Of a stretch of DNA of 64,000 nucleotides, positions 54,770-64,000 are shown piece by piece; position 1 is the first letter of the stretch; every line of letters starts with the position of its first letter. Both the position numbers and the translations under genes were made by a program. Location of the stretch: assembly GCF_002813635.1 (NCBI RefSeq), contig NZ_CP016382.1, positions 186,001 through 250,000 on the forward strand. The letters are read 5' to 3'. The notes under the pieces are model-generated. The model ran no database searches. It was given only the letters and a program-made list of their open reading frames with translations, and had not been told where the DNA came from. This stretch comes from Spiribacter roseus (GTDB lineage Bacteria > Pseudomonadota > Gammaproteobacteria > Nitrococcales > Nitrococcaceae).

Positions 54770-56077
54770 TCAGTCTGCGGACGGCAGCGGACCCCAGTCG
54801 GGTTCACGCACGGTGTTGTCAAACTCGGTCAGTCCACCCTGGACCCGGCCGAACACCGACACCGTGGCCAGTTCGGTCGCGTCGCCGGTATCGCGGGTAT
54901 AGGCGATCATGCTGCTGCTGGCCGAAAAGCTCGGCGACTCGTCGAGCGGACCATCGGTGAGCACCCGCATGATGTCGTCTTCGAGATCGAGCACGGCAAT
55001 CTGAAAGCCTTCGTCGCGCTGATGGGCGAAGGTGAGGAAGCGGCCGTTGGGCGAGACGCTGGGGCTGGCATTGTAGTTGCCATCGAAGGTGACCCGCTCG
55101 GCATCGCCGCCGCTCACCGGCTGGCGGTATATCTGCGGGCTGCCGCCGCGGTTGGAGGTGAAATAGAGGGTCTCGCCATCCGGCGACCAGGCCGGCTCGG
55201 TGTCGATGCCGAAGTGCCGGGTGATGGGGCGCGGGTCAGCGTCGCCATCGGGGTCGAGGATGAACACATCGGGATTGCCGTCGCGGGACAGCGTCACCGC
55301 CAGGCGCTCGCCGTCCGGTGACCAGGCCGGGGCGCTGTTGATGCCGTCAAACGACGGCAGGGCGGTGCGCTCGCCGGTGGCGACGTTCTGCACGTAGATC
55401 TGCGACTGCCGCCCCGACTCCAGCGAGACATAGGCGATGCGCTCGCCGTCCGGCGACCAGTCGGGCGAGAGGATGGGTTCGCTCGAGGTGAGGATGGTCT
55501 GCGGTCGGTGGCCGTCGGCCTCGGCCACCATCAGCCGGTGCGAGCGCTCATCCCCCGTGCCCGTCTCCTCGACATAGGCGATGCGGGTATTGAACCCACC
55601 CGGCCGGCCGATCAGCGTCTCGAACACCTGGTCGCTGATGGTGTGGGCGAGGTTGCGCAGCCCCGCCGATGTCACGCGAAAGCGCTGACCGGCGATGCGC
55701 TCGCCGGCGTAGACATCCAGCAGTTCATAGCGCACGCGATAGGCGTCGCCGTCGAGCGGAGTGATGCGGCCGATGAGTACGGTATCGGCACCCAGTGCGC
55801 GCCAGTTCTGAAAGCGCACCTGCTCGAGCCGACTCGGTTGACTGAGGTGGTTGTCCGGGTCGAGCGGCGCGAACAGCCCGCTGCGGAACAGGTTGTCGCG
55901 GATGATCCCGGCCAGGTCGACATCGGGGCCATCGCCCTCGGCCGCGTCCTGCATCTGGAAGGGCACGACGGCAATGGGCAGCGCGGCCGCCTCGCCGCCG
56001 CTGATCTCGATGCGGACCTGCGCGGCGGCGGGTAGGGCGAGCATTGCCAGTAGGAGGGCGGCGATCAGTGATTTCAT
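54770..56077 (-). CDS. tolB: Tol-Pal system periplasmic protein TolB
   Basis: 435 residues. Signal peptide SLIAALLLAMLALPAAAQ, an N-terminal alpha/beta domain with FQNWRALGADTVLIGRI, and a six-bladed propeller with repeated PDWSPDGERIAYVS, PAWSPDGERLAVTL and PAWSPDGETLYFTSNR. It shuttles between Pal and TolA. It is very acidic. Confidence 0.96.
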   Translation of the reverse strand: MKSLIAALLLAMLALPAAAQVRIEISGGEAAALPIAVVPFQMQDAAEGDGPDVDLAGIIRDNLFRSGLFAPLDPDNHLSQPSRLEQVRFQNWRALGADTVLIGRITPLDGDAYRVRYELLDVYAGERIAGQRFRVTSAGLRNLAHTISDQVFETLIGRPGGFNTRIAYVEETGTGDERSHRLMVAEADGHRPQTILTSSEPILSPDWSPDGERIAYVSLESGRQSQIYVQNVATGERTALPSFDGINSAPAWSPDGERLAVTLSRDGNPDVFILDPDGDADPRPITRHFGIDTEPAWSPDGETLYFTSNRGGSPQIYRQPVSGGDAERVTFDGNYNASPSVSPNGRFLTFAHQRDEGFQIAVLDLEDDIMRVLTDGPLDESPSFSASSSMIAYTRDTGDATELATVSVFGRVQGGLTEFDNTVREPDWGPLPSAD

Positions 56078-56150
56078 TGGGCGATATTCTGCCTGTCCAT
56101 GGGGGCCTGTGTCGATCCTATCCTAATGGATGGAGGATGTGCGGCGTATT

Positions 56151-57038
56151 TCAGGCATCGGGGGCAAAGACCATTTCGATGCCCTCGCGGTAGGGCTGGG
56201 CCAGATCGGGGTCATCGGGCATGGGCAGCGGGTCGGCGCGCCGCACGGCGGTCACCGCCGAGCGGTCGAAGGCGGCGTTGCCGCTGGAGCGCGCGACTTC
56301 CACCGACAGGACGATGCCACCCGGGCCGAGGCGCACCGCGACCAGGGCGCTCAGCCCGTCGGGGATACCGGCGGGGCGGGTCCATGTGCCCTCGACGCGC
56401 TGGCGAATGGCGGCGTCGTAGGTGCCACGGGCCTCACGCAGGGCCTCGGCATCGGCCTGGCGCCGGGCTTCGGCTTCGCGCTCGGCCTGGCGTTGGGCTT
56501 CGGCTTCGCGCTCGGCGCGGCGCTGCGCTTCGGCCTCTGCCTCGCGACGGGCCTGCTCGGCGGCCTCACGCTGGCGCTCAGCCTCAGCCTCAGCTTCAGC
56601 CTCCGCTTCGCGACGGGCCTGCTCGGCGGCCTCGCGCTGGCGCTCAGCCTCAGCTTCAGCTTCGGCCTCCGCCTCGCGGAGGGCCTGCTCGGCCGCTTCG
56701 CGCTGGCGTTCGGCCTCGGCCTCCGCCTCGCGGCGGGCCTGCTCGGCGGCTTCGGCGGCCTCGCGCTCGGCCGCCAGGCGTTCCGCCTCACGCTCGCGCT
56801 CGGCTTCCAGCTCGGCCAGTTCCTCTTCGCGGCGGCGCTGCTCGGCGGCCTCTTCTGCCTCCAGTGCCTCGATGGCCTGCTGGACCTCGGCCTCTTCCAC
56901 GGCCACCGCCTGCACGCTCTGCTCAGTGCCGGGGTTGGCCTGATCGGTGATCCCGGTCATCTGAAAACTCACTGCGAACAGGCCGAACAGCGCGGCGTGC
57001 GCCAGCACCGACAGGCCGATGTCCCCAACCCTGCCCAT
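56151..57038 (-). CDS. tolA: Cell envelope protein TolA
   Basis: 295 residues. The N-terminal membrane helix (SVLAHAALFGLFAVSFQM) anchors it to TolQR. The middle (about 60-200) is a long charged helix of Ala/Glu/Arg repeats (for example REAEAEAEAEAERQREAAEQ), also visible as DNA direct repeats at 56440-56790. The C-terminal domain (YDAAIRQRVEGTWTRPAG to FDRSAVTAVRRADPLPMP) is TonB/TolA-like and reaches TolB and Pal. Repeat copy number is likely to differ between strains. Confidence 0.92.
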   Translation of the reverse strand: MGRVGDIGLSVLAHAALFGLFAVSFQMTGITDQANPGTEQSVQAVAVEEAEVQQAIEALEAEEAAEQRRREEELAELEAEREREAERLAAEREAAEAAEQARREAEAEAERQREAAEQALREAEAEAEAEAERQREAAEQARREAEAEAEAEAERQREAAEQARREAEAEAQRRAEREAEAQRQAEREAEARRQADAEALREARGTYDAAIRQRVEGTWTRPAGIPDGLSALVAVRLGPGGIVLSVEVARSSGNAAFDRSAVTAVRRADPLPMPDDPDLAQPYREGIEMVFAPDA

Positions 57039-57050
57039 GCGCCCGCGGGC

Positions 57051-57512
57051 CTAGCCGTTGTTGGCCGGGGTATCCCCCGACGGTTGCGTCATCAGCCCCA
57101 CCTGCGGCACCCCGGCACGCTGCAGGGCGGTCATGACATCGATCACGCGGGCATAGGCAACATCGCCGTCGCCGCGCACGAATACCGGCGTGTCGGGACG
57201 GGCGCGCATGACGGCGGTCACGTTCAGCACCACGTCCTCGGCACTGACCGGTTGATCGTCATCCTGCTCGCCCACGCTCAGGTAGTAGCGCCCCTGCTGG
57301 TCCACCTCGACGATCACCGGCTCCTGCTCCTGCGGAGGCATCGGTTCGGCGCTGGACTGCGGCAGGTCGATTTCCACGCCCTGGTAGAGCAGCGGCGCGG
57401 TCACCATAAAGATCACCAGCAGGACCAGCATGACGTCGATGTACGGGACGACATTGATCTCGGCCATGGGCTTGCGGCGACTGCGCCGCCGTCGCGCGGG
57501 TTGGGGATTCAC
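57051..57512 (-). CDS. tolR: Tol-Pal system proton-channel subunit TolR
   Basis: 153 residues. The start is GTG at 57512, overlapping the tolQ stop. A basic N-terminus precedes MAEINVVPYIDVMLVLLVIFMV, with the proton-carrying Asp in the single membrane helix, and a periplasmic domain follows. The tail PSGDTPANNG is short. A longer frame from 58094 is a shadow of tolQ. Confidence 0.93.
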   Translation of the reverse strand: MNPQPARRRRSRRKPMAEINVVPYIDVMLVLLVIFMVTAPLLYQGVEIDLPQSSAEPMPPQEQEPVIVEVDQQGRYYLSVGEQDDDQPVSAEDVVLNVTAVMRARPDTPVFVRGDGDVAYARVIDVMTALQRAGVPQVGLMTQPSGDTPANNG

Positions 57513-58189
57513 GATGCGCCGGCCTGCAGGTGGCGCTGGAGAATGCCGGTGAACTCGTCGATGAACATCTCGTAGCGGTTGGTCATCTGCTCGGACTGGT
57601 TGGCGAAGCGGTTGTAGGCGATCACCGCCGGGATCGCCGCGAACAGGCCCAGCGCCGTTGCGATCAGGGCCTCGGCAATGCCGGGGGCGACCGTGGCGAG
57701 CGTTGCCTGCTGCATGGCGCCCAGGGCGAGGAAGGCGTTCATGATGCCCCAGACCGTCCCGAACAGGCCGATATACGGACTCGTTGAGCCGACCGTGGCA
57801 AGAAACGGCACTGACTGCTCGACACGGTCCATCTCGCGGTTGAGCGCCACCCGCATGGCGCGCTGGGCGGCCTCGATGACGGGCTCGGGCGCGGGACTCT
57901 GGCGGCGCATGCGGCTGAACTCGCGGAACCCGGCACGAAAGATCCGCTCCATACCGCCCGAGTCGATGTCGGGCTGCTCGCTGTTCTGATAGATCTCGGT
58001 CAGGTTGCCGCCGGACCAGAAGCTGTCCTCGAACGCCTCCGCGCCGCCGCGGGCGCGGCGCAGCTCCCGGGCCTTGCGGATGATGATCGCCCACGAGCTG
58101 ATCGAGGCGAGCAGCAGCACCAGCATGACGAGCTGGACGACCAGGCTGGCCTCGGCGATGAGTTGGGTAATGGACAGATCAACGGTCAT
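57509..58189 (-). CDS. tolQ: Tol-Pal system proton-channel subunit TolQ
   Basis: 226 residues, MotA/ExbB family with three membrane segments (about 15-37, 135-157, 170-195). Typical stretches are FLATVGSTSPYIGLFGTVWGIM and IAEALIATALGLFAAIPAVIAYN. The start at 58189 has GGGG six bases upstream; 58195 would sit on top of that site. The acyl-CoA thioesterase gene ybgC, which usually stands between ruvB and tolQ, is absent. Confidence 0.94.
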   Translation of the reverse strand: MTVDLSITQLIAEASLVVQLVMLVLLLASISSWAIIIRKARELRRARGGAEAFEDSFWSGGNLTEIYQNSEQPDIDSGGMERIFRAGFREFSRMRRQSPAPEPVIEAAQRAMRVALNREMDRVEQSVPFLATVGSTSPYIGLFGTVWGIMNAFLALGAMQQATLATVAPGIAEALIATALGLFAAIPAVIAYNRFANQSEQMTNRYEMFIDEFTGILQRHLQAGAS

Positions 58190-58255
58190 GGGCATCCCCT
58201 GGCAGAATGCCTGAAAACACTAACGACCGGCGGGGGACGGCGCAAGCGGCCCGGC

Positions 58256-59299
<1,044 letters not shown>

Positions 59300-59323
59300 G
59301 GCGTCCCGGGTCGCTGCCTGGCG

Positions 59324-59929
59324 CTAGCGTACCGCCTTTTTGAGGGCGGCGCGGATGAGTTGCTCGCTGTCCTCGGCCTCGATCCCTTGCAGCAGCCGCT
59401 GGGCCTCCGCGGGTTTGTAGCCCAGCGCCACCAGCGCGGCGCTGGCCTCGGCGCGCGGGTCGTCGGCACTCGGCGCGCTGCCGGCTCCGGCGATGGCACC
59501 GGGCAGGCCGCCTGCCGCGCTGCCCAGTCCATCCAGCCGGTCCTGCATCTCCAGGGTCAGGCGCTCGGCGATCTTCTTACCGATGCCGGGCAGGCGGGTG
59601 AGGGTGGCGGTGTCTTTCTGCTCGACGGAGCGGCGGAATTCCTCGGCGCTGATGCCGGAGAGGATCGCCAGGGCCATTTTGGGGCCGACGCCATTGACCC
59701 GGATCAGGGCACGGAACAGGCCGCGCTCGCCCTCGGTGTAAAAGCCATAGAGCACCGGCACCTCGTCGCGCAGGCCCTGGTGGACGCGCAGGACCACGGT
59801 CTCGCCGCTTGCCGGCAGCTGGTAGATGCTCGACATGGGCAGTTCGATCTCGTAGCCCACGCCGCTCACGTCCACCACCACCCAGGGCGGTTGCTTGTCG
59901 ATCAGCGTGCCGCGCAGCCGCCCGATCAT
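59324..59929 (-). CDS. ruvA: Holliday-junction DNA-binding protein RuvA
   Basis: 201 residues. OB domain (MIGRLRGTLIDKQPPWVVVDVSG, cited to 20: IGRLRGTLIDKQPPWVVVDV), two helix-hairpin-helix motifs (ALIRVNGVGPKMALAILSG and LTRLPGIGKKIAERLTLEM) and the small domain III for RuvB contact. It overlaps ruvC by four bases. Confidence 0.96.
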   Translation of the reverse strand: MIGRLRGTLIDKQPPWVVVDVSGVGYEIELPMSSIYQLPASGETVVLRVHQGLRDEVPVLYGFYTEGERGLFRALIRVNGVGPKMALAILSGISAEEFRRSVEQKDTATLTRLPGIGKKIAERLTLEMQDRLDGLGSAAGGLPGAIAGAGSAPSADDPRAEASAALVALGYKPAEAQRLLQGIEAEDSEQLIRAALKKAVR

Positions 59930-60453
59930 GCCGCGCCCCCGGGTGACGAACGCGCCATCTGGCGACGGAACCGGTCATGCTGGGCGTGGCTGAGGGCCAC
60001 GGCCAGGGCGTCGGCGGCGTCCTCGCGCAGCTCGCCCTGGAGCCCCAGCACGGTCCGCACCATATAACCCACCTGGGTCTTCTCGGCCCCTCCGCGGCCC
60101 ACCAGGGCCTGCTTGATGGCGCGGGCGCTGTACTCCGCCACGCTCAGGCCGGCGCCGGCACAGGCGCAGATCGCCGCCCCGCGGGCCTGGCCCAGCTTGA
60201 GCGCGGACTGGATGTTGCGGTTGACGAAGACTTCCTCGATGGCGCTTTCCGTGGCGGCATGCTCGGCGATCACCTCAGTGAGCCCGGTGAAGATGGTGTG
60301 CAGTCGCTCGGCGAACGCGCCGCTGCCGGCCTGGATCACGCCGCTGGCGATATACCGGCTGCGCGCCCCGTCCACGGCGATAATGCCGAAGCCGGTGCGC
60401 ACCGATCCCGGATCAATGCCCAGTATGCGTCGCTCACCGCCCGCCGCCGCCAT
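59926..60453 (-). CDS. ruvC: Holliday-junction resolvase RuvC
   Basis: 175 residues. The acidic catalytic set is visible: Asp in RILGIDPGSVRTGFG, Glu in AIEEVFVNRN and the late Asp in DAADALAVALSHA. It cuts four-way junctions together with RuvAB. It is translationally coupled to ruvA. Confidence 0.96.
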   Translation of the reverse strand: MAAAGGERRILGIDPGSVRTGFGIIAVDGARSRYIASGVIQAGSGAFAERLHTIFTGLTEVIAEHAATESAIEEVFVNRNIQSALKLGQARGAAICACAGAGLSVAEYSARAIKQALVGRGGAEKTQVGYMVRTVLGLQGELREDAADALAVALSHAQHDRFRRQMARSSPGGAA

Positions 60454-60458
60454 GCCGG

Positions 60459-61202
60459 TCAGGCGTCCTCGTAGGCGGCGGCCTGGAGCTCGGCGTTGGT
60501 GTAGACGTGCTGGACGTCGTCCAGGTCCTCGAGCCGCTCGATCAGTTTGACCGCCTTGCGGGCGTCATCATCATCGAGCTCGGTGGTGTTCTCGGGGCGC
60601 ATGGTCACCTCGGCGTCCGCCGGGGTCAGGCCATTGTCCGTCAGGGCATCGCGCACAGTGGGAAAGTCCTCGGGCGCGGTCAGGACCTCGAATGAACCGT
60701 CGTCGTTGGCGATGACATCCTCGGCGCCGGCCTCGAGCGCGGCCTCCATCAGGGTGTCCTCGTCGGTGTCCGGCGGAAACAGCATCACGCCGCGCTGCTG
60801 GAACATGAACGCGACACAGCCATCGGTCCCCATGTTGCCGTTGTGCTTGTTGAAGGCGTGGCGGATCTCGCCGACCGTGCGGTTGCGGTTGTCGGTCATG
60901 CAGTCGGCCATGATGGCGATGCCACCGGGGCCATAGCCCTCGAACCGGGCCTCCTCGTAGGCGGTGCCCTCATCATTGCCGGCACCCCGGGCGGCGGCCT
61001 TGTCGATCTTGTCCTTGGGCATGTTCACGCCAAGGGCCCGGTCCACGGCGAGGCGCAGGCGCGGGTTGGCATCGGGGTCGTCGCCGCCCTGACGCGCCGC
61101 CACCGTGATCTCACGGATCATCTTGGTGAAGATCTTGCCGCGCTTGGCGTCCTGCGCCTTTTTGCGGTGCTGGATGTTCGCCCACTTGCTGTGACCTGCC
61201 AT
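60459..61202 (-). CDS. yebC: YebC/PmpR-family translation or transcription factor
   Basis: 247 residues. The start [20 protein letters not shown] is nearly invariant in the family, and [25 protein letters not shown] is another mark. Members have been described as transcriptional regulators and recently as factors easing ribosome stalling at proline-rich stretches. It is the first gene of the ruv-tol block. Confidence 0.95.
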   Translation of the reverse strand: MAGHSKWANIQHRKKAQDAKRGKIFTKMIREITVAARQGGDDPDANPRLRLAVDRALGVNMPKDKIDKAAARGAGNDEGTAYEEARFEGYGPGGIAIMADCMTDNRNRTVGEIRHAFNKHNGNMGTDGCVAFMFQQRGVMLFPPDTDEDTLMEAALEAGAEDVIANDDGSFEVLTAPEDFPTVRDALTDNGLTPADAEVTMRPENTTELDDDDARKAVKLIERLEDLDDVQHVYTNAELQAAAYEDA

Positions 61203-61293
61203 GATCCCCCTCGATTCGGGCGAATGATCGTGTTCAAGAGGCGTTCACATTACCATGTCCGCAAACCCGGCACCGATGGCTGGCTGACAACCT

Positions 61294-62616
61294 GTGACCC
61301 AGATCCCCCTTGCGTTTCCGAGCTCGGCACTCATGACCTTCGCGGCGCTGCGCGCGCGCCTGCCGGCACCGGTATGGCTGGATGGCGCCGCCGGCGGGCG
61401 CTACAGCGTGATGAGCGCCGCCCCGCGCGGCCAGTTGGTCAGCCGCCACGGGCACACGCGCTGGCTGCCCGGCGAAGGGGGTGACGGGGACGATCTGGGG
61501 ACAGCGGATCCGCTGGCGCTGCTGCACGAGTCGCTGGGACCGAGGGTGGCGGCGAGTGGGCCGTTCGCCGGCGGGGCCATCGGTTATTTCAGCTACGAGC
61601 TGGGCCGGCGCCTGCAGGGCCAGACAACGCGCGATGCGGGCATGCCGGAAATGGCGGTGGGGCTGTATGACTGGGCGCTGGTGCTGGACCATCAGCAGCA
61701 CTGCGCGTGGCTGGCCGGCGATCCCCCGGCGGATGTCGCCGACTGGCTGGCGACCGGGCCCGCGCAGGCCCCCGGCGCCTGGTGGCCCACCGGCGAGCCC
61801 GCCGCCACCCCGGACCGCGCGGCCTATGACCGGGCCTTCCGCCGGGTCCGTGACTATCTGCACGCCGGTGACTGCTATCAGGTCAATCTGGCGCGGCGGC
61901 TGCAGGCGCCCTTCGACGGTGACCCGCTCGGGGTCTACCGCGATTTCCGCGAGGCGGCCGGCGGCCCCTTCGCCGCCTACCTTGAGCTCGCCGGTGGGCC
62001 GATCCTCAGCGGCTCGCCCGAGCGGTTTCTGGAACTGCGCGACGGCTGGGTCAAGACCGCGCCCATCAAGGGCACGCGGGCCCGGGCGGTGGACCCGCGC
62101 GCCGATGCGGCACGCCGCGACGAGCTGCTCAGCAGTGCCAAGGACCGCGCCGAAAACCTGATGATCGTCGATCTGCTGCGCAACGACCTGGGTCGGGCCT
62201 GTCGCACCGGGTCGGTGAGCGTGCCGCGGTTGTTCGCGCTGGAGTCGTTTGTCACGGTGCACCATATGGTGAGCACCGTGGTGGGGCGGCTGCGCGCCGA
62301 CCGGGTGGCCACGGATCTGCTGCGCGACTGCCTGCCGGGCGGATCGATCACCGGTGCGCCCAAATTCCGCGCCATGGAGATCATCGATGAGCTCGAGGGA
62401 GAGCCGCGCGGCATCTACTGCGGATCCATCGGCTATCTCGGCGCCGACGGGGCGATGGACACCAGCATCGCGATCCGCACGATGACCGCCCGCGACGGGG
62501 TGCTCGACTATCGCGCCGGCGGCGGACTGGTCGTGGATTCGGAGTGCGGCGCCGAATTTGATGAGACTGAATCCAAGGCGGCGGCCTTTCGCCGGCTGCT
62601 GGCGGTGGTAGGGTGA
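61294..62616 (+). CDS. pabB: Aminodeoxychorismate synthase component I
   Basis: 440 residues, chorismate-binding enzyme. Marks are AGDCYQVNLARRLQAPF, KTAPIKGTRAR, AENLMIVDLLRNDLGR, VHHMVSTV and PGGSITGAPKFRAMEIIDELE. The PIKGT region is the PabB form (TrpE has PIAGT). It makes aminodeoxychorismate for folate with a glutaminase partner; no pabA is adjacent, so TrpG (637-1260) may supply it. The start is GTG at 61294 (alternative ATG 61333). Confidence 0.92.
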   Translation: MTQIPLAFPSSALMTFAALRARLPAPVWLDGAAGGRYSVMSAAPRGQLVSRHGHTRWLPGEGGDGDDLGTADPLALLHESLGPRVAASGPFAGGAIGYFSYELGRRLQGQTTRDAGMPEMAVGLYDWALVLDHQQHCAWLAGDPPADVADWLATGPAQAPGAWWPTGEPAATPDRAAYDRAFRRVRDYLHAGDCYQVNLARRLQAPFDGDPLGVYRDFREAAGGPFAAYLELAGGPILSGSPERFLELRDGWVKTAPIKGTRARAVDPRADAARRDELLSSAKDRAENLMIVDLLRNDLGRACRTGSVSVPRLFALESFVTVHHMVSTVVGRLRADRVATDLLRDCLPGGSITGAPKFRAMEIIDELEGEPRGIYCGSIGYLGADGAMDTSIAIRTMTARDGVLDYRAGGGLVVDSECGAEFDETESKAAAFRRLLAVVG

Positions 62617-62661
62617 CCACGAAGGCAATCAAACGAGTCGGTCGAACAGGAGGCAGGAACG

Positions 62662-63840
62662 ATGGAAGATGTGGTGATCGTGGCCGCGGGCCGCAGTGCG
62701 GTGGGGTCCTTCGGCGGCACGCTGGCCCCGCTGGGTGCGGCGGATATCGGCACGCAGGTGATCCGTGGCGTGCTCTCGCGGGCGGATATCGACCCCGCGG
62801 TGATTGACGAGGTGGTGCTGGGTCAGGTCCTGACCGCGGCCGTTGGCATGAACCCGGCGCGCCAGTCCGCGCTGAATGCCGGGCTGCCCGAGACCACTCC
62901 GGCGATGACCATCAACAAGGTCTGCGGCAGCGGCCTGAAGGCGACGCACATGGCCGCCCAGGCCATCGCGCTGGAGGATGCCGGCGTGGTCCTCGCCGGC
63001 GGTCAGGAGTCGATGAGCCAGGCGCCGCATGCCCTGCCCAACTCACGCAATGGCCAGCGCATGGGCCCGTGGAAGCTTGAGGACACCATGCTCAAGGATG
63101 GCCTCACCGATGTGTTCAACAACTATCACATGGGTGTGACCGCCGAGAATCTCGCCACCGAGTACGGCATCAGCCGCGAGGAGCAGGATGCCTTCGCGGC
63201 GCGCTCGCAGCAGCTTGCCGAGGCGGCGCAGAAGGCCGGAAGCTTCGACGATGAGATCGTTCCCGTCGAGATCCCCCAGCGCAAGGGCGACCCGGTGGTG
63301 TTCGACACCGACGAGTTCCCGCGCCACGGCACCACCGCCGAAGGCCTGGCGAAGATGCGCCCGGCGTTCGCCAAGGACGGGACGGTCACCGCCGGTAACG
63401 CCTCGGGCATCAACGACGGCGCCGCCGTGGTGCTGATGATGGGCGAGAGCCGCGCCCGGGCGCTGGGGCTCGAGCCGATTGCCCGCATCAAGGCCTATGC
63501 CAACGCCGGTGTCGCGCCGAGTCTGATGGGCAGCGGCCCGATCCCGGCCACGCAGCGCTGCCTCGAGCGGGCCGGCTGGTCCATCGACGACCTTGAGCTG
63601 ATCGAGTCGAACGAGGCCTTCGCCGCGCAGGCACTGGCGGTCAACAAGGCGCTCGGATGGGATCCGGAGAAGATCAATGTCAACGGCGGCGCGATTGCCA
63701 TCGGTCATCCGATCGGTGCCTCCGGCGCCCGAATCCTCGTCACGCTGCTCCATGAGATGCGTCGTCGGGATGTCAACCGCGGCCTCGCGACGCTGTGCAT
63801 TGGCGGTGGCCAGGGCGTTGCGCTGGCGGTGGAACGTTAA
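62662..63840 (+). CDS. Acetyl-CoA C-acetyltransferase (thiolase)
   Basis: 392 residues, biosynthetic/degradative thiolase. The acyl-carrying Cys88 is in [26 protein letters not shown] and [16 protein letters not shown] hold the second His and Cys. It condenses two acetyl-CoA to acetoacetyl-CoA. A phaR gene follows 18 bases later, so the role in polyhydroxybutyrate synthesis (PhaA) is likely, although phaB and phaC are not in view. Confidence 0.93.
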   Translation: MEDVVIVAAGRSAVGSFGGTLAPLGAADIGTQVIRGVLSRADIDPAVIDEVVLGQVLTAAVGMNPARQSALNAGLPETTPAMTINKVCGSGLKATHMAAQAIALEDAGVVLAGGQESMSQAPHALPNSRNGQRMGPWKLEDTMLKDGLTDVFNNYHMGVTAENLATEYGISREEQDAFAARSQQLAEAAQKAGSFDDEIVPVEIPQRKGDPVVFDTDEFPRHGTTAEGLAKMRPAFAKDGTVTAGNASGINDGAAVVLMMGESRARALGLEPIARIKAYANAGVAPSLMGSGPIPATQRCLERAGWSIDDLELIESNEAFAAQALAVNKALGWDPEKINVNGGAIAIGHPIGASGARILVTLLHEMRRRDVNRGLATLCIGGGQGVALAVER

Positions 63841-63858
63841 CCCGGGAGGGTGAGACCG

Positions 63859-64000
63859 ATGACGGACAAGCGCCTGATCAAGAAATACCCCAATCGGCGG
63901 CTCTACGACACCGCCATCAGCAGCTACGTCACGCTGGAGGACGTCAAGGGGCTGGTGCTCGATGGGGTGGACTTCGAGGTCACCGATGCCAAATCGGGGG
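63859..64000 (+). CDS. phaR: Polyhydroxyalkanoate synthesis repressor PhaR, partial
   Basis: Only the first 47 codons are inside the window. RLIKKYPNRRLYDTAISSYV and TLEDVKGLVLDGVDFEV are the diagnostic DNA-binding N-terminus of PhaR/PHB accumulation regulators, which sense PHB and control phasin and PHB genes. GGGAGGG precedes the start by nine bases. It continues past the right edge. Confidence 0.9.
   Translation, partial: MTDKRLIKKYPNRRLYDTAISSYVTLEDVKGLVLDGVDFEVTDAKSG

Noticed and set aside
56440-56790. DNA direct repeats as a mobile element.
   Set aside because: They encode the Ala/Glu/Arg helix of TolA and are normal for that gene.
57051-58094. A 347-codon TolR start far upstream.
   Set aside because: The extension is the tolQ sequence read in another frame; GTG at 57512 gives a normal 153-residue TolR.

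Overview
The window is a gene-dense, high-GC stretch (roughly 65-70% GC by eye) from a gammaproteobacterium, with very short intergenic gaps and many ATGA/GTGA start-stop overlaps. Gene order (trpGDC next to crp and an osmC-like gene; yebC-ruvCAB-tolQRAB-pal-cpoB; rplM-rpsI) is gammaproteobacterial. Acidic periplasmic and outer-membrane proteins and a full TeaABCD-type ectoine importer point to a halophile. A streamlined Ectothiorhodospiraceae such as Spiribacter or a relative is my best guess (inference, not proven).

Layout. 1-471: 5' part of a periplasmic ABC binding protein. 637-3048: trpGDC, converging on crp (3049-3687). 3801-5263: OsmC-like protein, ribosomal proteins L13 and S9, tRNA-Gln and a strong terminator. 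5312-8845: moaD and a SWIM/SNF2 helicase. 8865-10855: EamA exporter and a porin. 11131-12509: DUF2288, msrA, Nudix. 12584-16895: AttEFGH-like ABC exporter with a secreted lipocalin-like partner. 16889-19466: MFS drug exporter, kinase-like protein and orphan MlaC. 19572-22134: sirtuin, DUF2256 mini-protein and photolyase/cryptochrome, translationally coupled. 22211-26930: second porin, DUF255/YyaL, ampDE. 26958-30398: teaABCD. 30559-31812: TadE-like protein and type IV pilin. 32027-36120: sucCD, nadE, glnB. 36163-41666: bamD, rluD, pgeF, clpB with a sigma-32 promoter. 41663-43727: SDR and a metal-ligand-less M24 protein. 43.8-51.7 kb: an accessory zone with three toxin-antitoxin loci (a decayed vapBC, a YjjJ-type HipA kinase, and a single-polypeptide CcdA-CcdB fusion) and an unusual dispersed 13-bp repeat, interleaved with housekeeping genes (DUF1614, fmdB, aspS, DUF192, an SMR transporter, dps). 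51880-53160: metY. 53201-61202: tRNA-Lys and the cpoB-pal-tolBARQ-ruvBAC-yebC block on the minus strand. 61294-64000: pabB, a thiolase and the start of phaR.

Most genes are ordinary housekeeping functions: tryptophan and folate branches from chorismate (trpGDC, pabB; no trpE or pabA is present, so TrpG may serve both), the TCA cycle, nitrogen signalling, envelope integrity and recombination. The most unusual content is (i) a CcdA-CcdB fusion gene; (ii) a family of 13-bp ACAC-containing tandem repeats that lies beside both the fusion gene and the vapBC remnant, and also inside the rluD coding sequence; and (iii) about 31-bp imperfect direct repeats, one of them the 3' end of the hipA-like gene, bracketing the vapBC remnant like a footprint of cassette insertion. 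No gene-free stretch exceeds 300 bases; the longest gaps (about 10856-11130, 43728-43985, 51615-51879) are described under their neighbours or as repeats.
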